From an uncultured Pirellulaceae bacterium (GTDB taxonomy: Bacteria; Planctomycetota; Planctomycetia; Pirellulales; Pirellulaceae): DNA of 64,000 nucleotides. Numbering within the stretch: the stretch's first letter is position 1; every line of letters begins with the position of its first letter. The notes under the pieces are model-generated. The model worked only from the letters and a program-made list of their open reading frames with translations. It was not told where the DNA came from and ran no database searches. A program made the translations under genes and the position numbers. The stretch is from positions 21,389 to 85,388 of the forward strand of contig CALCJM010000004.1 in assembly GCA_937967505.1 (NCBI GenBank). The letters are read 5' to 3'. This document shows positions 10,279 through 18,610 of this stretch, piece by piece.

Positions 10279-10307
10279 TTGTCAACCAACGCGGCGTGGA
10301 TTAAACT
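10279..10307 (+). promoter_or_regulatory. Candidate sigma70-type promoter for the rhomboid-fold gene
   Basis: TTGTCA at 10279-10284 (one mismatch to TTGACA) and TAAACT at 10302-10307 (two mismatches to TATAAT) are separated by 17 bases. Transcription would begin about 80 bases before the ATG at 10394. Found by eye only, in the 294-base gap between two divergent genes; nothing else was identified there. Confidence 0.35.
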
Positions 10308-10393
10308 GTTCAATGATTCTTTTGCCGTGCGATTACCCGTTCCAGCTGTCGCAGAATCTACCTACCACTTCCGATCTCCAAAACACCTGAACC

Positions 10394-11599
10394 ATGTTTA
10401 TCCCTTACGGCACTGATGCTCCGATCTACCACTGGCCTTGGGCGACCGGGGTGTTGGTGTTGGCTAATATCATTGTGATGATCCTCCAATACGTGAATCC
10501 CGATGGTGTTCCTCCGCACGAAGCATTTCAGCAATTTCAACTGATTTGCGGTGACGGCCTGCACCCGATTCAGTGGGTAACCTCAAATTTTATGCACATC
10601 GGCGTGCCACATCTGATCGGCAATATGGTTTTTCTGGGGATTTTTGGATTCATTGTTGAAGGGAAAATTGGCTGGTGGATGTTCACCGCGCTCTATCTGT
10701 CGATTGGCGTGATGGCTTGTGCGGTTGATCAACTGGTCTTTTTACCATTTGTTGATTACGAAGGCATTTATTGGCTGGGGGCCGAAGGTCCGATCTTTGG
10801 GGTGATGATGGTCGCGGTTATCTGGGCACCACAGGATAATATTAAAATGGTGCTGGTTTTTCGCGCGATGTTTTCCATTCTGAGAATGAAAGCACTGGGG
10901 TTTGACGTTCCCGTTCTGATGTTTTCCTTGATCTTTGTCGTCTGGAGTTTCGCCGTACCAGTGTTCTTGGGGATGCCAATTGTTCTGACGCTGGTAAATA
11001 TTGTGGCAGGCACCTTGGGGCTAACCATGGGAGTCGTTTTGTTGCTTTCATCATGGGTTGATTGCGAGCAGCGTGATTTGATTTCGATGTTTCGGGAACT
11101 GGCAGGCTATGAACCGTTTAAAAAGCAGCTGACGCATGCTGAGAAAGAAGCACTTAGAGAACAGAAAAGACAACGTATTCAGGAACGTAAAGACAATCTT
11201 GTGCTGTACCGTCGTTCGATTGCGGCACACCTGTTAGCCGGAAATCCGGACGCCGCAGTGAAAACATTTCGCCAGATTCAGAAGATTGACGGCACTGCCG
11301 ATTGGGAGCAGTCGGAGTTGCTCAGCTTAATTTCAGCATTTCAGAAGAGATCCAACTGGGATTCGGTAATTCTCTACAGCCGAAAATATCTGGCGGAACA
11401 GTCGCTCAAGCGATCGACGGTGGCGATCAATCTGGCCAAAGTTCTTTTGGTGGAAAGGCATTCGCCACGTAAGGCAATGGATGTGATCAAGAGTTTGGGC
11501 GATTTAAACCAATTGCCGGACAAACAAAAATCGATCATCCGGCAGATTGTCGCGCGCGGTAACAAAATGATCGCCGAAGGTGCCATCGAGTTGGACTGA
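10394..11599 (+). CDS. Rhomboid-family membrane protein lacking the catalytic Ser and His (pseudo-rhomboid)
   Basis: The 401-residue protein has an N-terminal rhomboid fold. The TM2 signature is kept as HIGVPHLIGNMVFLG (about residues 68-82), with the His and Asn of the HxxxN pattern. The active-site loop, normally GxSGAIFG, reads GAEGPIFG (about residue 129), so Glu replaces the nucleophile Ser. The TM6 segment that normally carries the catalytic His before a GG pair reads LVNIVAGTLGLTMG and has no His. Both members of the dyad are therefore missing. After the last membrane segment comes a soluble tail of about 180 residues, charged and helix-rich (EKEALREQKRQRIQERKDN), possibly TPR-like. 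Non-catalytic rhomboids elsewhere bind or route membrane clients; that role here is inference. Confidence 0.8.
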   Translation: MFIPYGTDAPIYHWPWATGVLVLANIIVMILQYVNPDGVPPHEAFQQFQLICGDGLHPIQWVTSNFMHIGVPHLIGNMVFLGIFGFIVEGKIGWWMFTALYLSIGVMACAVDQLVFLPFVDYEGIYWLGAEGPIFGVMMVAVIWAPQDNIKMVLVFRAMFSILRMKALGFDVPVLMFSLIFVVWSFAVPVFLGMPIVLTLVNIVAGTLGLTMGVVLLLSSWVDCEQRDLISMFRELAGYEPFKKQLTHAEKEALREQKRQRIQERKDNLVLYRRSIAAHLLAGNPDAAVKTFRQIQKIDGTADWEQSELLSLISAFQKRSNWDSVILYSRKYLAEQSLKRSTVAINLAKVLLVERHSPRKAMDVIKSLGDLNQLPDKQKSIIRQIVARGNKMIAEGAIELD

Positions 11600-11662
11600 T
11601 GGATCGGTCGCAGCACGAACGCTTTGTTGATTACCGTCATCCAGCGGCCGTTGACCAACCCG

Positions 11663-11944
11663 TCAGTCTTCGCGTTCGGTGATTTCGATCAGGTGGTAAC
11701 CAAATTCGGTTTGGACGGGGCCGTGAACCTTGTTCAGTTCGGCGGAGAAGATCACCGCGTCGAATTCAGGCACCATACGGCCCTTGCCAAATTTCCCCAA
11801 GTCCCCTCCTGATTTGCCTGACGGGCAAGCAGAGAACTCGGCGGCCACGTCTGCAAAATCAGCACCCGCTTCGATTTGGTCTTTGAGGTCCTGACAAACT
11901 TCTTCGAGTTCAACAAGAATGTGTCGCGCGGATGCAGTGGGCAT
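11663..11944 (-). CDS. ppiC: Single-domain parvulin-type peptidylprolyl isomerase
   Basis: The 93-residue product matches the size of E. coli PpiC. It has the parvulin core from end to end: ARHILVELEEVC at the start, FADVAAEFSACPSGKSGGDLG in the centre and FGKGRMVPEFDAVIF and VQTEFGYHLIEI at the end. Conserved His residues in ARHIL and GYHLI are present. It catalyses cis-trans isomerisation of peptidyl-proline bonds. There is no signal peptide, so it acts in the cytoplasm. The ATG at 11944 was chosen because the 24 upstream in-frame codons lie outside the domain. It sits 78 bases after the alkaline phosphatase gene on the same strand, and the rhomboid-fold gene converges on it. Confidence 0.93.
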   Translation of the reverse strand: MPTASARHILVELEEVCQDLKDQIEAGADFADVAAEFSACPSGKSGGDLGKFGKGRMVPEFDAVIFSAELNKVHGPVQTEFGYHLIEITERED

Positions 11945-12022
11945 AATGATCTTTCGTGATGGTGAGTTGCGGGAAGGTTGTGGAAGAATGCCGGGTTGTA
12001 CCCAGAGCCATTGCAAATTTAG

Positions 12023-13708
12023 TTACTTGGTGATGACTGAGGATACGGCGGCTGCGGCACTTTCTTTGGCATCGGCGGTTTTCGGGGGTGATGTTTTGAG
12101 GTGAACCAGTTTTTCGGGTTTGTCCAATGTCATCATATGACCATGGTCGGCCGTGACAATCAGTAAAGTTTCGTCCCAGTTGCTGTTTTTTTCAACCCAT
12201 GTTGTAATCGCGTCGAATGCCGTTTCCCCGCTGAAAACGGCTCCGATTGCGTCGTCAATATTGTTGTTGTGGCTGGCCCAATCGACATCGCCGGCTTCTA
12301 CCAGCAACCAGAATCCTTTGTCATTGGTACCCAGTACCTGGAGGGCTGACGTGGCCATATCGGAAAGCACGGGGTTTTCCGATATCTCACTGGAGGAATA
12401 CCTGTCGGCAGACTTAATACCGCGGGTTGGGTCGTAATTTCCGTCGGCAGTTTGATAGGGGAGATGATCACATCCGGCACCAAAGAACCCCAGTAGCCGT
12501 TTGTTTTGCTTGATCGCTTCGGCAGTGGCTTCGGACAGAATCGAATTTCCTTTCCTGCCTGTGGTGCGAATGGCGACAATGTAGTTCCCGCCGTTTTTGA
12601 CATCGATGGCTGCGCGGTCTTCGTCCGTCAAGTATTTGTTGCCGGGAACAAAGTTCTTTCCCTGCTTGTAGAAGTCTTTTTCTTTCTTGCTTCCCCATCC
12701 GCACCCGATAACGACATCCATGCCCGGCAGAGGTTTGCTGCGATGAGAAACCGACGGCAATCCCAGCAGGTCCCGGGAGAGGTCTTGATAGTCGTTTCTG
12801 GATACGTTGTGGGCATAGGCGGCGGCAGGAGTTGCGTGCGAAATGGGGACACTGGTAACAATGCCGACCGAACGGCCCGATTTTTGTAGTTGGTGGGCAA
12901 TCGTTTTTAGTTGGTTGCCTTTGTAATCGACCGCGATTGCGGCGTTGTAGGTTTTCTTACCGGTGGTGATAGAAGTGGCCGACGCGGCCGAATCGGTGTA
13001 AACGTGCCCCATGGTTTTGTGGCGACCCATCAGGTAAGTGGCACTGGCCGAACGCGTCCAGGGGACGTCACCGCCCAAGTTTGGGTTATAGCCACCACTG
13101 CGATTGCCGCCTTGGTTGGAGACCGTTTGTGAATTGACATTTTGTTTTGATCCGCCATTGTGGCAACTGGTTACGCAGAAACCAAAATCGGTTTCTGCTT
13201 TGTTGTAGGTCTGAAAGGACAGCACGTCACCGCGGCCTTGTGTGTAGGTTACGGCCTGTTTTCGATAAATCGCAGCGGCGCGGGTGGTCTGCCAGTCCAT
13301 TCCGTCAAACAACAGAACAATGATGTGCTTTTTGCCATCCTTGAGTGCCGTTTGTTGTAGATCGTACAGCTGAGTTTGGTCAAAATAACTCGCTTCTCTG
13401 TTATGCGTTCCCTCGGGTAACGTCCTGTAGAGAGATTTTATTTTGGATTTGCTGCGATAGTCGCTATTGTCGTTTTTGAGTGATTCGAGTGACATGCCAA
13501 ACGTATAGACTGGAACCAGGCGATTGGAGTGTTGCTGCCAGTTGCTGAACTTTCCCGGTTCATCCCCCCAGTGAATCCAGTCAGATCGTTTGGATTCAAC
13601 GGCCTGTTTTTGAAATGTTCTGATGAAGTCGTCAGCAGTTTCACTGGATTGGGCACAGGCAGCGGTAGCTGAAATGAGTGTCAGGAAAATTGAGAGCGCC
13701 AAACGCAT
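12023..13708 (-). CDS. Secreted alkaline phosphatase
   Basis: From the ATG at 13708 the product has about 561 residues. It begins with a signal sequence, MRLALSIFLTLISATAACAQ, so export is expected; the Cys in TAACAQ could also suit lipid anchoring, though the lipobox is weak. The alkaline phosphatase core is present: IIVLLFDGMDWQ (metal-binding Asp), YTDSAASATSITTGKKTYN (nucleophile Ser in the DSAAS segment), LLVEAGDVDWASHNNN and VTADHGHMMTLD. It hydrolyses phosphomonoesters outside the cytoplasm, typically for phosphate scavenging. The longer in-frame extension to 13789 would bury the signal peptide and was rejected. No Pho box was identified upstream. Confidence 0.9.
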   Translation of the reverse strand: MRLALSIFLTLISATAACAQSSETADDFIRTFQKQAVESKRSDWIHWGDEPGKFSNWQQHSNRLVPVYTFGMSLESLKNDNSDYRSKSKIKSLYRTLPEGTHNREASYFDQTQLYDLQQTALKDGKKHIIVLLFDGMDWQTTRAAAIYRKQAVTYTQGRGDVLSFQTYNKAETDFGFCVTSCHNGGSKQNVNSQTVSNQGGNRSGGYNPNLGGDVPWTRSASATYLMGRHKTMGHVYTDSAASATSITTGKKTYNAAIAVDYKGNQLKTIAHQLQKSGRSVGIVTSVPISHATPAAAYAHNVSRNDYQDLSRDLLGLPSVSHRSKPLPGMDVVIGCGWGSKKEKDFYKQGKNFVPGNKYLTDEDRAAIDVKNGGNYIVAIRTTGRKGNSILSEATAEAIKQNKRLLGFFGAGCDHLPYQTADGNYDPTRGIKSADRYSSSEISENPVLSDMATSALQVLGTNDKGFWLLVEAGDVDWASHNNNIDDAIGAVFSGETAFDAITTWVEKNSNWDETLLIVTADHGHMMTLDKPEKLVHLKTSPPKTADAKESAAAAVSSVITK

Positions 13709-13833
13709 GATCGGGTCGAAAGGTGTTGGGCCAAGCATTGAGATGGTGGGTTGAGTGGAAGGTATGTTCAAGAACGCAGATTCTACCAAAATGCTTGTTT
13801 TGGGAAGGGTAAAATGACTGATTGCCAGTGTGG

Positions 13834-15774
13834 TTAGCGGGTCAGTTTCTTTAAGATTTCTTCAACATCGTAAACGCATCCCCCCCAGGTGCCGCCTCCG
13901 GCATTCTGAAGTGCTGCCCACAGTCGGGTATCGTCAGGTAAATTGGAGTCTGGCTGGAACCAAGGGGTCGGGCGTGACCGCAGTTGGTCGGTCCCCCAGA
14001 GGTTGTCGGCGATATGGTCGCCGTGACCGATCAGGTCAACATGACCGGTAAACGTGTTTCGATCGATGTGAATTTCGATCCAGTCGTCGTCGATGACCTT
14101 GCCAATAGGGCCACCAGACTGCGCTTCGGGACCAATGTGACCGATGCAAGCACCGGTTGAGACTCCGGAGAAACGGGCGTCGGTCAACAACGGAACTTGC
14201 TTGCCCCAAGGGAGATGTTTAAGTGCGGCGGTCAATTGATAGGTCTCTTCCATACCTGTTCCAGATGGGCCGCAGCCTGCCAGCACTAGGATATTTCCGG
14301 GTTCAACCTTTTTTCGTCCCCGACCTTTGATGGCATTAATGGCGTCGGCCTCAGAGTGGAAGACACGCGCCTGCCCCCGGAAGTGGAAGACGTTGTCTTT
14401 TAACATGGAGGGGTCAATGGTGGTTGCTTTCACAACCGATCCATCGGGGGTGATATTGCCGGTTGGGAATACCAGTGTGCCGCTGATCCCGGCTGCGATT
14501 GCTGATGCGCGATCAAATATTACTGTGTCCGGATCGACTCCGTCCAGGGTATTTAAACGATCTCTTAGTCGCTGACGTCGGTCAGAGATCTTCCACTGGT
14601 CCAGCATTTCGTCGATTGTGATTGCCTGGGCGGTTAGTGCCGTAATATCCAATAAGCCGATTTCGCGCAAATGCAGCATGACTTCTGGCACGCCGCCGGC
14701 CATGAACACGCGCACCGTGGGGTGGTCGATAGGTCCGTTGGGAAGAGCGCTGACCAGTCGCGGCGTTGTTCGGTTGACCTTCACCCAGTCTTCAACAGTA
14801 GGGCGGCCAATGCCGGCGGCGTGGGCAATGGCGGGGATGTGCAAGAGCAGGTTGGTAGAACCTCCGATAGCGGCATGGAGGATCATGGCGTTTTTTATGG
14901 AGGCCTCAGTGACAATATCGCTGACCTTGATTCCTTTTCTTTTTTGGAGGATCAGCGCGTCGGCAGATTTTTGAGCTGTCTCCAGCCAGATTGGTTGGCC
15001 GGAAGGGGCCAGCGCTGAATGGGGCAGTGACAATCCGATCGCCTCTCCGACAACCTGGCTGGTCGCGGCGGTTCCCAAAAACTGGCAGCCTCCACCGGGC
15101 GTCGCACAGGCGCGGCAGCCCATCTCGGCAGCATCCTGAAGCGATATCATACCATGAACGTACCGAGCACCGATCGTCTGGATCTTGCCAGCGTCTTCGC
15201 CGTGTGTGGGTGGCAAAGTGACACCGCCTGGCACGACGATGCACGGTAGTTTTCTGATCCCGGCCAGCGCCATCATCATTGCCGGATGCCCTTTGTCACA
15301 GGTCGCTACACCCATGACGCCTTGGTTGGTCGGCAGCGATCGAATCAGACGCCGCATGACGATGGCCGCGTCGTTGCGATAGGCCAACGAATCGAACATA
15401 CCCGTGGTGCCTTGGGAACGTCCGTCGCAGGGGTCACTGCAATAGCCGGCAAAGGGGATTCCGTCACGTCTCTTTATTTGTTCCGCCGCCGCTTTGACCA
15501 GTAGCCCCAGTTCCCAGTGACCGGTGTGGTACCCAAGAGCAATTGGTTGCCCATTGTCAGCACGCATGCCGCCCATGGTGCTGAGGATCAGGTATTCGTC
15601 CCGCGCCAGTTGGGTCGGTTCCCACCCCATGGCGGCATCCTGCGTCCAGCCAAACAGATCGCCGCTGGGACGGTGCCGTAACATTTCGTCAGTTAGCGGC
15701 AATGATCCGGAGGGGCCATCGGCAGTTGTCTGAACATCGAAAATCGAAGGATCTTCGGAGTCGAAATGATTCAT
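13834..15774 (-). CDS. yjhG: YjhG/YagF-type aldonate (D-xylonate) dehydratase, IlvD/Edd superfamily
   Basis: The 646-residue protein matches E. coli YjhG over its full length, including the unusual N-terminus ([17 protein letters not shown], then a RPSGDLFG block) that separates this group from IlvD and Edd. The Fe-S and metal ligands are kept: [30 protein letters not shown] and [14 protein letters not shown]. The C-terminus has [12 protein letters not shown] and [15 protein letters not shown]. The enzyme removes water from a pentonate such as D-xylonate to give 2-keto-3-deoxypentonate. A GntP permease gene lies upstream on the same strand, as yjhF does beside yjhG in E. coli. With the divergent genes at 17.7-20.1 kb it completes the route to 2-oxoglutarate. 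Xylonate specificity is inferred. Confidence 0.9.
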   Translation of the reverse strand: MNHFDSEDPSIFDVQTTADGPSGSLPLTDEMLRHRPSGDLFGWTQDAAMGWEPTQLARDEYLILSTMGGMRADNGQPIALGYHTGHWELGLLVKAAAEQIKRRDGIPFAGYCSDPCDGRSQGTTGMFDSLAYRNDAAIVMRRLIRSLPTNQGVMGVATCDKGHPAMMMALAGIRKLPCIVVPGGVTLPPTHGEDAGKIQTIGARYVHGMISLQDAAEMGCRACATPGGGCQFLGTAATSQVVGEAIGLSLPHSALAPSGQPIWLETAQKSADALILQKRKGIKVSDIVTEASIKNAMILHAAIGGSTNLLLHIPAIAHAAGIGRPTVEDWVKVNRTTPRLVSALPNGPIDHPTVRVFMAGGVPEVMLHLREIGLLDITALTAQAITIDEMLDQWKISDRRQRLRDRLNTLDGVDPDTVIFDRASAIAAGISGTLVFPTGNITPDGSVVKATTIDPSMLKDNVFHFRGQARVFHSEADAINAIKGRGRKKVEPGNILVLAGCGPSGTGMEETYQLTAALKHLPWGKQVPLLTDARFSGVSTGACIGHIGPEAQSGGPIGKVIDDDWIEIHIDRNTFTGHVDLIGHGDHIADNLWGTDQLRSRPTPWFQPDSNLPDDTRLWAALQNAGGGTWGGCVYDVEEILKKLTR

Positions 15775-15826
15775 GAATTTGAAATGGTGTTTTTAAGCAA
15801 ATTTTGGGACGATGGCACTGGGGAAG

Positions 15827-16015
15827 CTAGGACGCTCGAAACCGGTCGTATTGCGTTCTTAAATCATTAACCAACGCCGTCAGTTGCTCAAAATCCAACT
15901 GATTCAACTGGTCATCGGAAGAAATGGGCAGTTTGAGAAACTCCTGAAGCATCTTAATCTGGCCTTTGCGAGTGCCCTTGGCTTCTCCCGATCGGTGAAT
16001 GCTCGCAAATAATTG
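15827..16015 (-). pseudogene. C-terminal remnant resembling Rpn/transposase-associated nuclease tails
   Basis: An open frame of 62 codons continues in the same frame directly after the gntP stop. It reads SIHRSGEAKGTRKGQIKML, then QEFLKLPISSDDQLNQLDFE, then QLTALVNDLRTQYDRF. The Lys/Arg-rich GxxxGxxxGQI pattern followed by a short helical LQ-x-FLxLP block resembles the tails of Rpn-type (PD-(D/E)XK) proteins common in Planctomycetes. There is no good start codon for the whole piece; an internal ATG preceded by AAAGG would give a 41-residue peptide. Most likely a leftover of a lost mobile gene. Confidence 0.3.
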
Positions 16016-17530
16016 CTATACACTGACCATTGGCAATACGTTTGCAAACAGCAGCGTCATCAGCATTGCCACGATGCCAAGGATCGCCAGCAGTGGGGTC
16101 CATGTCTTGAGCCCCTCCGTTTCGGTGAGCCCGCCCATTTTGGCGAAGATCCAAAACCCACTGTCATTCATCCACGAACCAACCAAACTGCCGGCACCAA
16201 TGGCGGCGGCCAGATAGGCCGGATGATAGCCCAATTCTTTCGACTTGGTTGCCGCATCGACTGCCGGTTGGTTGACGATGTCCGGGTAAACAATTGCCGC
16301 AATCATACTGGAGGTGACGATCAACGCTGTTGTGCTACTGCCTTGAGCGAATTTAACCAATGCCGCAACGCCGAAGGACAACAGCAATAAACCCATCCCC
16401 GTCGCGGACGTGTCGCCGAATTGGGCACTGATGGCTTCGGCGATCTGGGCGTTTTTCAGCATCTTGCCAAAGGCACCGCCGGCACACGTAATCAACACGA
16501 TCACCCCACCACTCATTAATGCTGTCTCCACGTTGGCCGAAAACTGGTTGACGGTCGGTTTGCGAAAATTCCAGTAGGTCCACATTGCAATCAGTGTGGC
16601 TAGAAACAGTGTAAAGGTTGGGTTACCAATAAAATCGATTACTGAAGGGTCGGGAATTCGCTCCAGCAGCCAAGTAGGAAGCAGCGGATAGAAACTTGTC
16701 ATCGAAATCAAGACGATCGGGAGTAGAATTGGCAGCATCGAAAGCCCCAGTGAGGGAAGTTCGTTATCGGGAATGGGTGCGTGCGCGGTGGCGTCATCGG
16801 TGCTGCCGGACAGATCGGCACTGGCTGGAGGTTTCAGATTGGGCATTCGGCTGTCGGCGAAAGAAGCAAATGCCATACCGGCGATCGCTGCGGGGAATCC
16901 GACCAGGCAACCAACAAACATCATCATTCCGACACTTACCTTTAGGGTGTCCGCTGCCAATAGAGGTCCGGGCGTTGGAGGAACCAGTGCATGGGCCGTC
17001 GCACAGCATCCGATCGCCAGCAGAAACTTCAAATAGTTTTTACCAAGTTTCTGATAGAGGCTTCTGGCGAGAGGAACCATCAGATAAAAGACGGTATCAA
17101 AAAAAACAGGCATGGCCAAAACAAAACCACCGGACATCAACGCTGTGGCGGCTCGGTCTTCGCCAAACCAGCCCAATAATTTTCGTACGACCCGGTCTGC
17201 TGCCCCGCTTTCGACCATCGCCATGCCGATGATTGACGCCAGTGCAATCAGAATCCCCACTCCTTTGGCCGTATCGCCAAAGCCCTGCATCACGCTGGTC
17301 ATTTTCTCACCCCAGGGGCCGGGTGACATGACGCTGACAACAATTGCCGCTGCGATCAAAGAGATAAATGCGTTCAGCTTAAGGACAACTATTCCACCGA
17401 TGACGACGATCAGGCCGGCCAGCATGATGAAGAACGGGTACAACGACGCTACCTCCGCTGCCATTTCGTTGCCTGCATTAACAAGTGTCGGGCTGTCCAA
17501 ATTCGCCAAAGGCATGATGACTTCAATCAT
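16016..17530 (-). CDS. GntP-family sugar-acid (gluconate-type) permease
   Basis: The 504-residue protein has 12 or more hydrophobic segments and the GntP signature regions: SGGFVLAMPVFFDTVFYLMV, then ALVPPTPGPLLAADTL, and near the end GSLVGSWMNDSGFWIFAKMGG. GntP proteins import gluconate and related aldonates with protons across the inner membrane. It is the first gene of the minus-strand pair leading into the YjhG-type dehydratase, so its substrate is probably the aldonate that this enzyme uses. The ATG at 17530 is used; an ATG five codons later (MPLANL) is equally possible. A central hydrophilic loop (about residues 230-260, rich in Asp/Ser/Thr) is normal for the family. Confidence 0.92.
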   Translation of the reverse strand: MIEVIMPLANLDSPTLVNAGNEMAAEVASLYPFFIMLAGLIVVIGGIVVLKLNAFISLIAAAIVVSVMSPGPWGEKMTSVMQGFGDTAKGVGILIALASIIGMAMVESGAADRVVRKLLGWFGEDRAATALMSGGFVLAMPVFFDTVFYLMVPLARSLYQKLGKNYLKFLLAIGCCATAHALVPPTPGPLLAADTLKVSVGMMMFVGCLVGFPAAIAGMAFASFADSRMPNLKPPASADLSGSTDDATAHAPIPDNELPSLGLSMLPILLPIVLISMTSFYPLLPTWLLERIPDPSVIDFIGNPTFTLFLATLIAMWTYWNFRKPTVNQFSANVETALMSGGVIVLITCAGGAFGKMLKNAQIAEAISAQFGDTSATGMGLLLLSFGVAALVKFAQGSSTTALIVTSSMIAAIVYPDIVNQPAVDAATKSKELGYHPAYLAAAIGAGSLVGSWMNDSGFWIFAKMGGLTETEGLKTWTPLLAILGIVAMLMTLLFANVLPMVSV

Positions 17531-17563
17531 TTTATCTCGGTAAAGCGGAGAGAGGGCTGAGGG

Positions 17564-17637
17564 TCACTGGAACCTGCCAGTGAATGGTTAGCCTGTATCT
17601 TAGGTTCGATTTTCAGTGCAAACAATCGTCAGACGAT
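17564..17637. promoter_or_regulatory. Two dyads in the shared promoter gap of the sugar-acid module
   Basis: The gap between the divergent gntP and dehydratase genes contains TCACTGG-6-CCAGTGA (17564-17570 and 17577-17583) and ATCGTC-A-GACGAT (17625-17637). Both are perfect arms and are about 50 bases apart. This is the position where a sugar-acid responsive repressor such as a GntR- or LacI-family protein would act. No regulator gene is adjacent, so the binding protein is unknown. Confidence 0.4.
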
Positions 17638-17660
17638 CCCAAGAATGAAATTCATCGGAT

Positions 17661-18554
17661 ATGATGAACTTTTTGAACCGCTCATTCACCCCCCGCACTT
17701 TCCGGCTCATTGTCATGCTGCTTTATAAAACCCAATCATCGGCCGTTGTCCACCATGAGGGGGCCTGGTATGCGGTTGACCGACCCTGGAATGAATTGGT
17801 CAACGATGAAAACCTGTACGATACTCTTTCGGCATTGATTGGATCGAAGACTTCCGAAGTCAGCCCTGCCCTGGCCGATGGCATCCCCGCCAACACGGTG
17901 GCTCCGATCAACAACCAGGAAATATGGGCTGCCGGGGTGACGTACTTTCGCAGCAAAACTGCCCGGATGGAAGAGTCACAGGATGCGGGTGGCGGTGATT
18001 TTTACGACCGGGTCTACGATGCAGTAAGGCCCGAAATCTTTTTGAAAGCGACAGCCCAACGAACCGTTGGTCCGGGGCAGGAAATGCATCGCCGCACGGA
18101 CTCTCAATGGATCGTGCCGGAGCCCGAGTTGACACTGGTGATCGCGCGGTCAGGAAAAGTCATTGGGTATACGATTGGCAATGATCTTAGTTGCCGTGAC
18201 ATTGAAGGTGAGAATCCGTTGTACTTGCCTCAGGCAAAATCGTTTGACCGCTGTGCCTCGATTGGGCCAGCCATTCTGGTTTCAAAGCAGCCCCCGGCAA
18301 ACGAGGCTCAAATAAGAATGAAAATTGTGCGCGGTAGCGATGTGGTGTTTGAGGACAAAACAGAAATTGCACAAATAAAACGAGAGTTTACAGAACTGAC
18401 GGAGTTTCTTTTTCGGGATAATTCGCATCCTGACGGGTGCTTGTTGATGACAGGAACCGGCATCGTTCCCCCTGATGAATTCGCGCTTCAGCGCGGCGAT
18501 GTGGTTGAAATTGAGATTGATGGAATCGGCAGACTGGTGAATATCATGGATTGA
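17661..18554 (+). CDS. Fumarylacetoacetase-fold 2-keto-3-deoxypentonate dehydratase
   Basis: The protein is 297 residues from the ATG at 17661, or 279 from the ATG at 17715 ([12 protein letters not shown]), which removes an odd N-terminal extension; both lack a strong ribosome site. The FAH-fold core contains [20 protein letters not shown], then [20 protein letters not shown] and [12 protein letters not shown], which carry the metal-binding acidic residues. Members of this subgroup such as Caulobacter XylX and Sulfolobus KdaD dehydrate 2-keto-3-deoxy-D-pentonates to 2-oxoglutarate semialdehyde. Its stop overlaps the region of the next gene, an aldehyde dehydrogenase for that product, and it diverges from the permease and aldonate dehydratase genes. 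Function is inferred from subgroup and context together. Confidence 0.85.
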   Translation: MMNFLNRSFTPRTFRLIVMLLYKTQSSAVVHHEGAWYAVDRPWNELVNDENLYDTLSALIGSKTSEVSPALADGIPANTVAPINNQEIWAAGVTYFRSKTARMEESQDAGGGDFYDRVYDAVRPEIFLKATAQRTVGPGQEMHRRTDSQWIVPEPELTLVIARSGKVIGYTIGNDLSCRDIEGENPLYLPQAKSFDRCASIGPAILVSKQPPANEAQIRMKIVRGSDVVFEDKTEIAQIKREFTELTEFLFRDNSHPDGCLLMTGTGIVPPDEFALQRGDVVEIEIDGIGRLVNIMD

Positions 18555-18598
18555 AGTTACCGAAATATCGTAACACCCAACCGAAGAAAATAATTGAC

Positions 18599-18610
18599 GA
18601 GGACATTGTG
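18599..18610 (+). promoter_or_regulatory. Ribosome site and GTG start deciding the dehydrogenase N-terminus
   Basis: GAGGA at 18599-18603 lies four bases before a GTG at 18608. This favours GTG 18608 over the in-frame TTG at 18551, which overlaps the previous stop and has no ribosome site. Confidence 0.5.
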
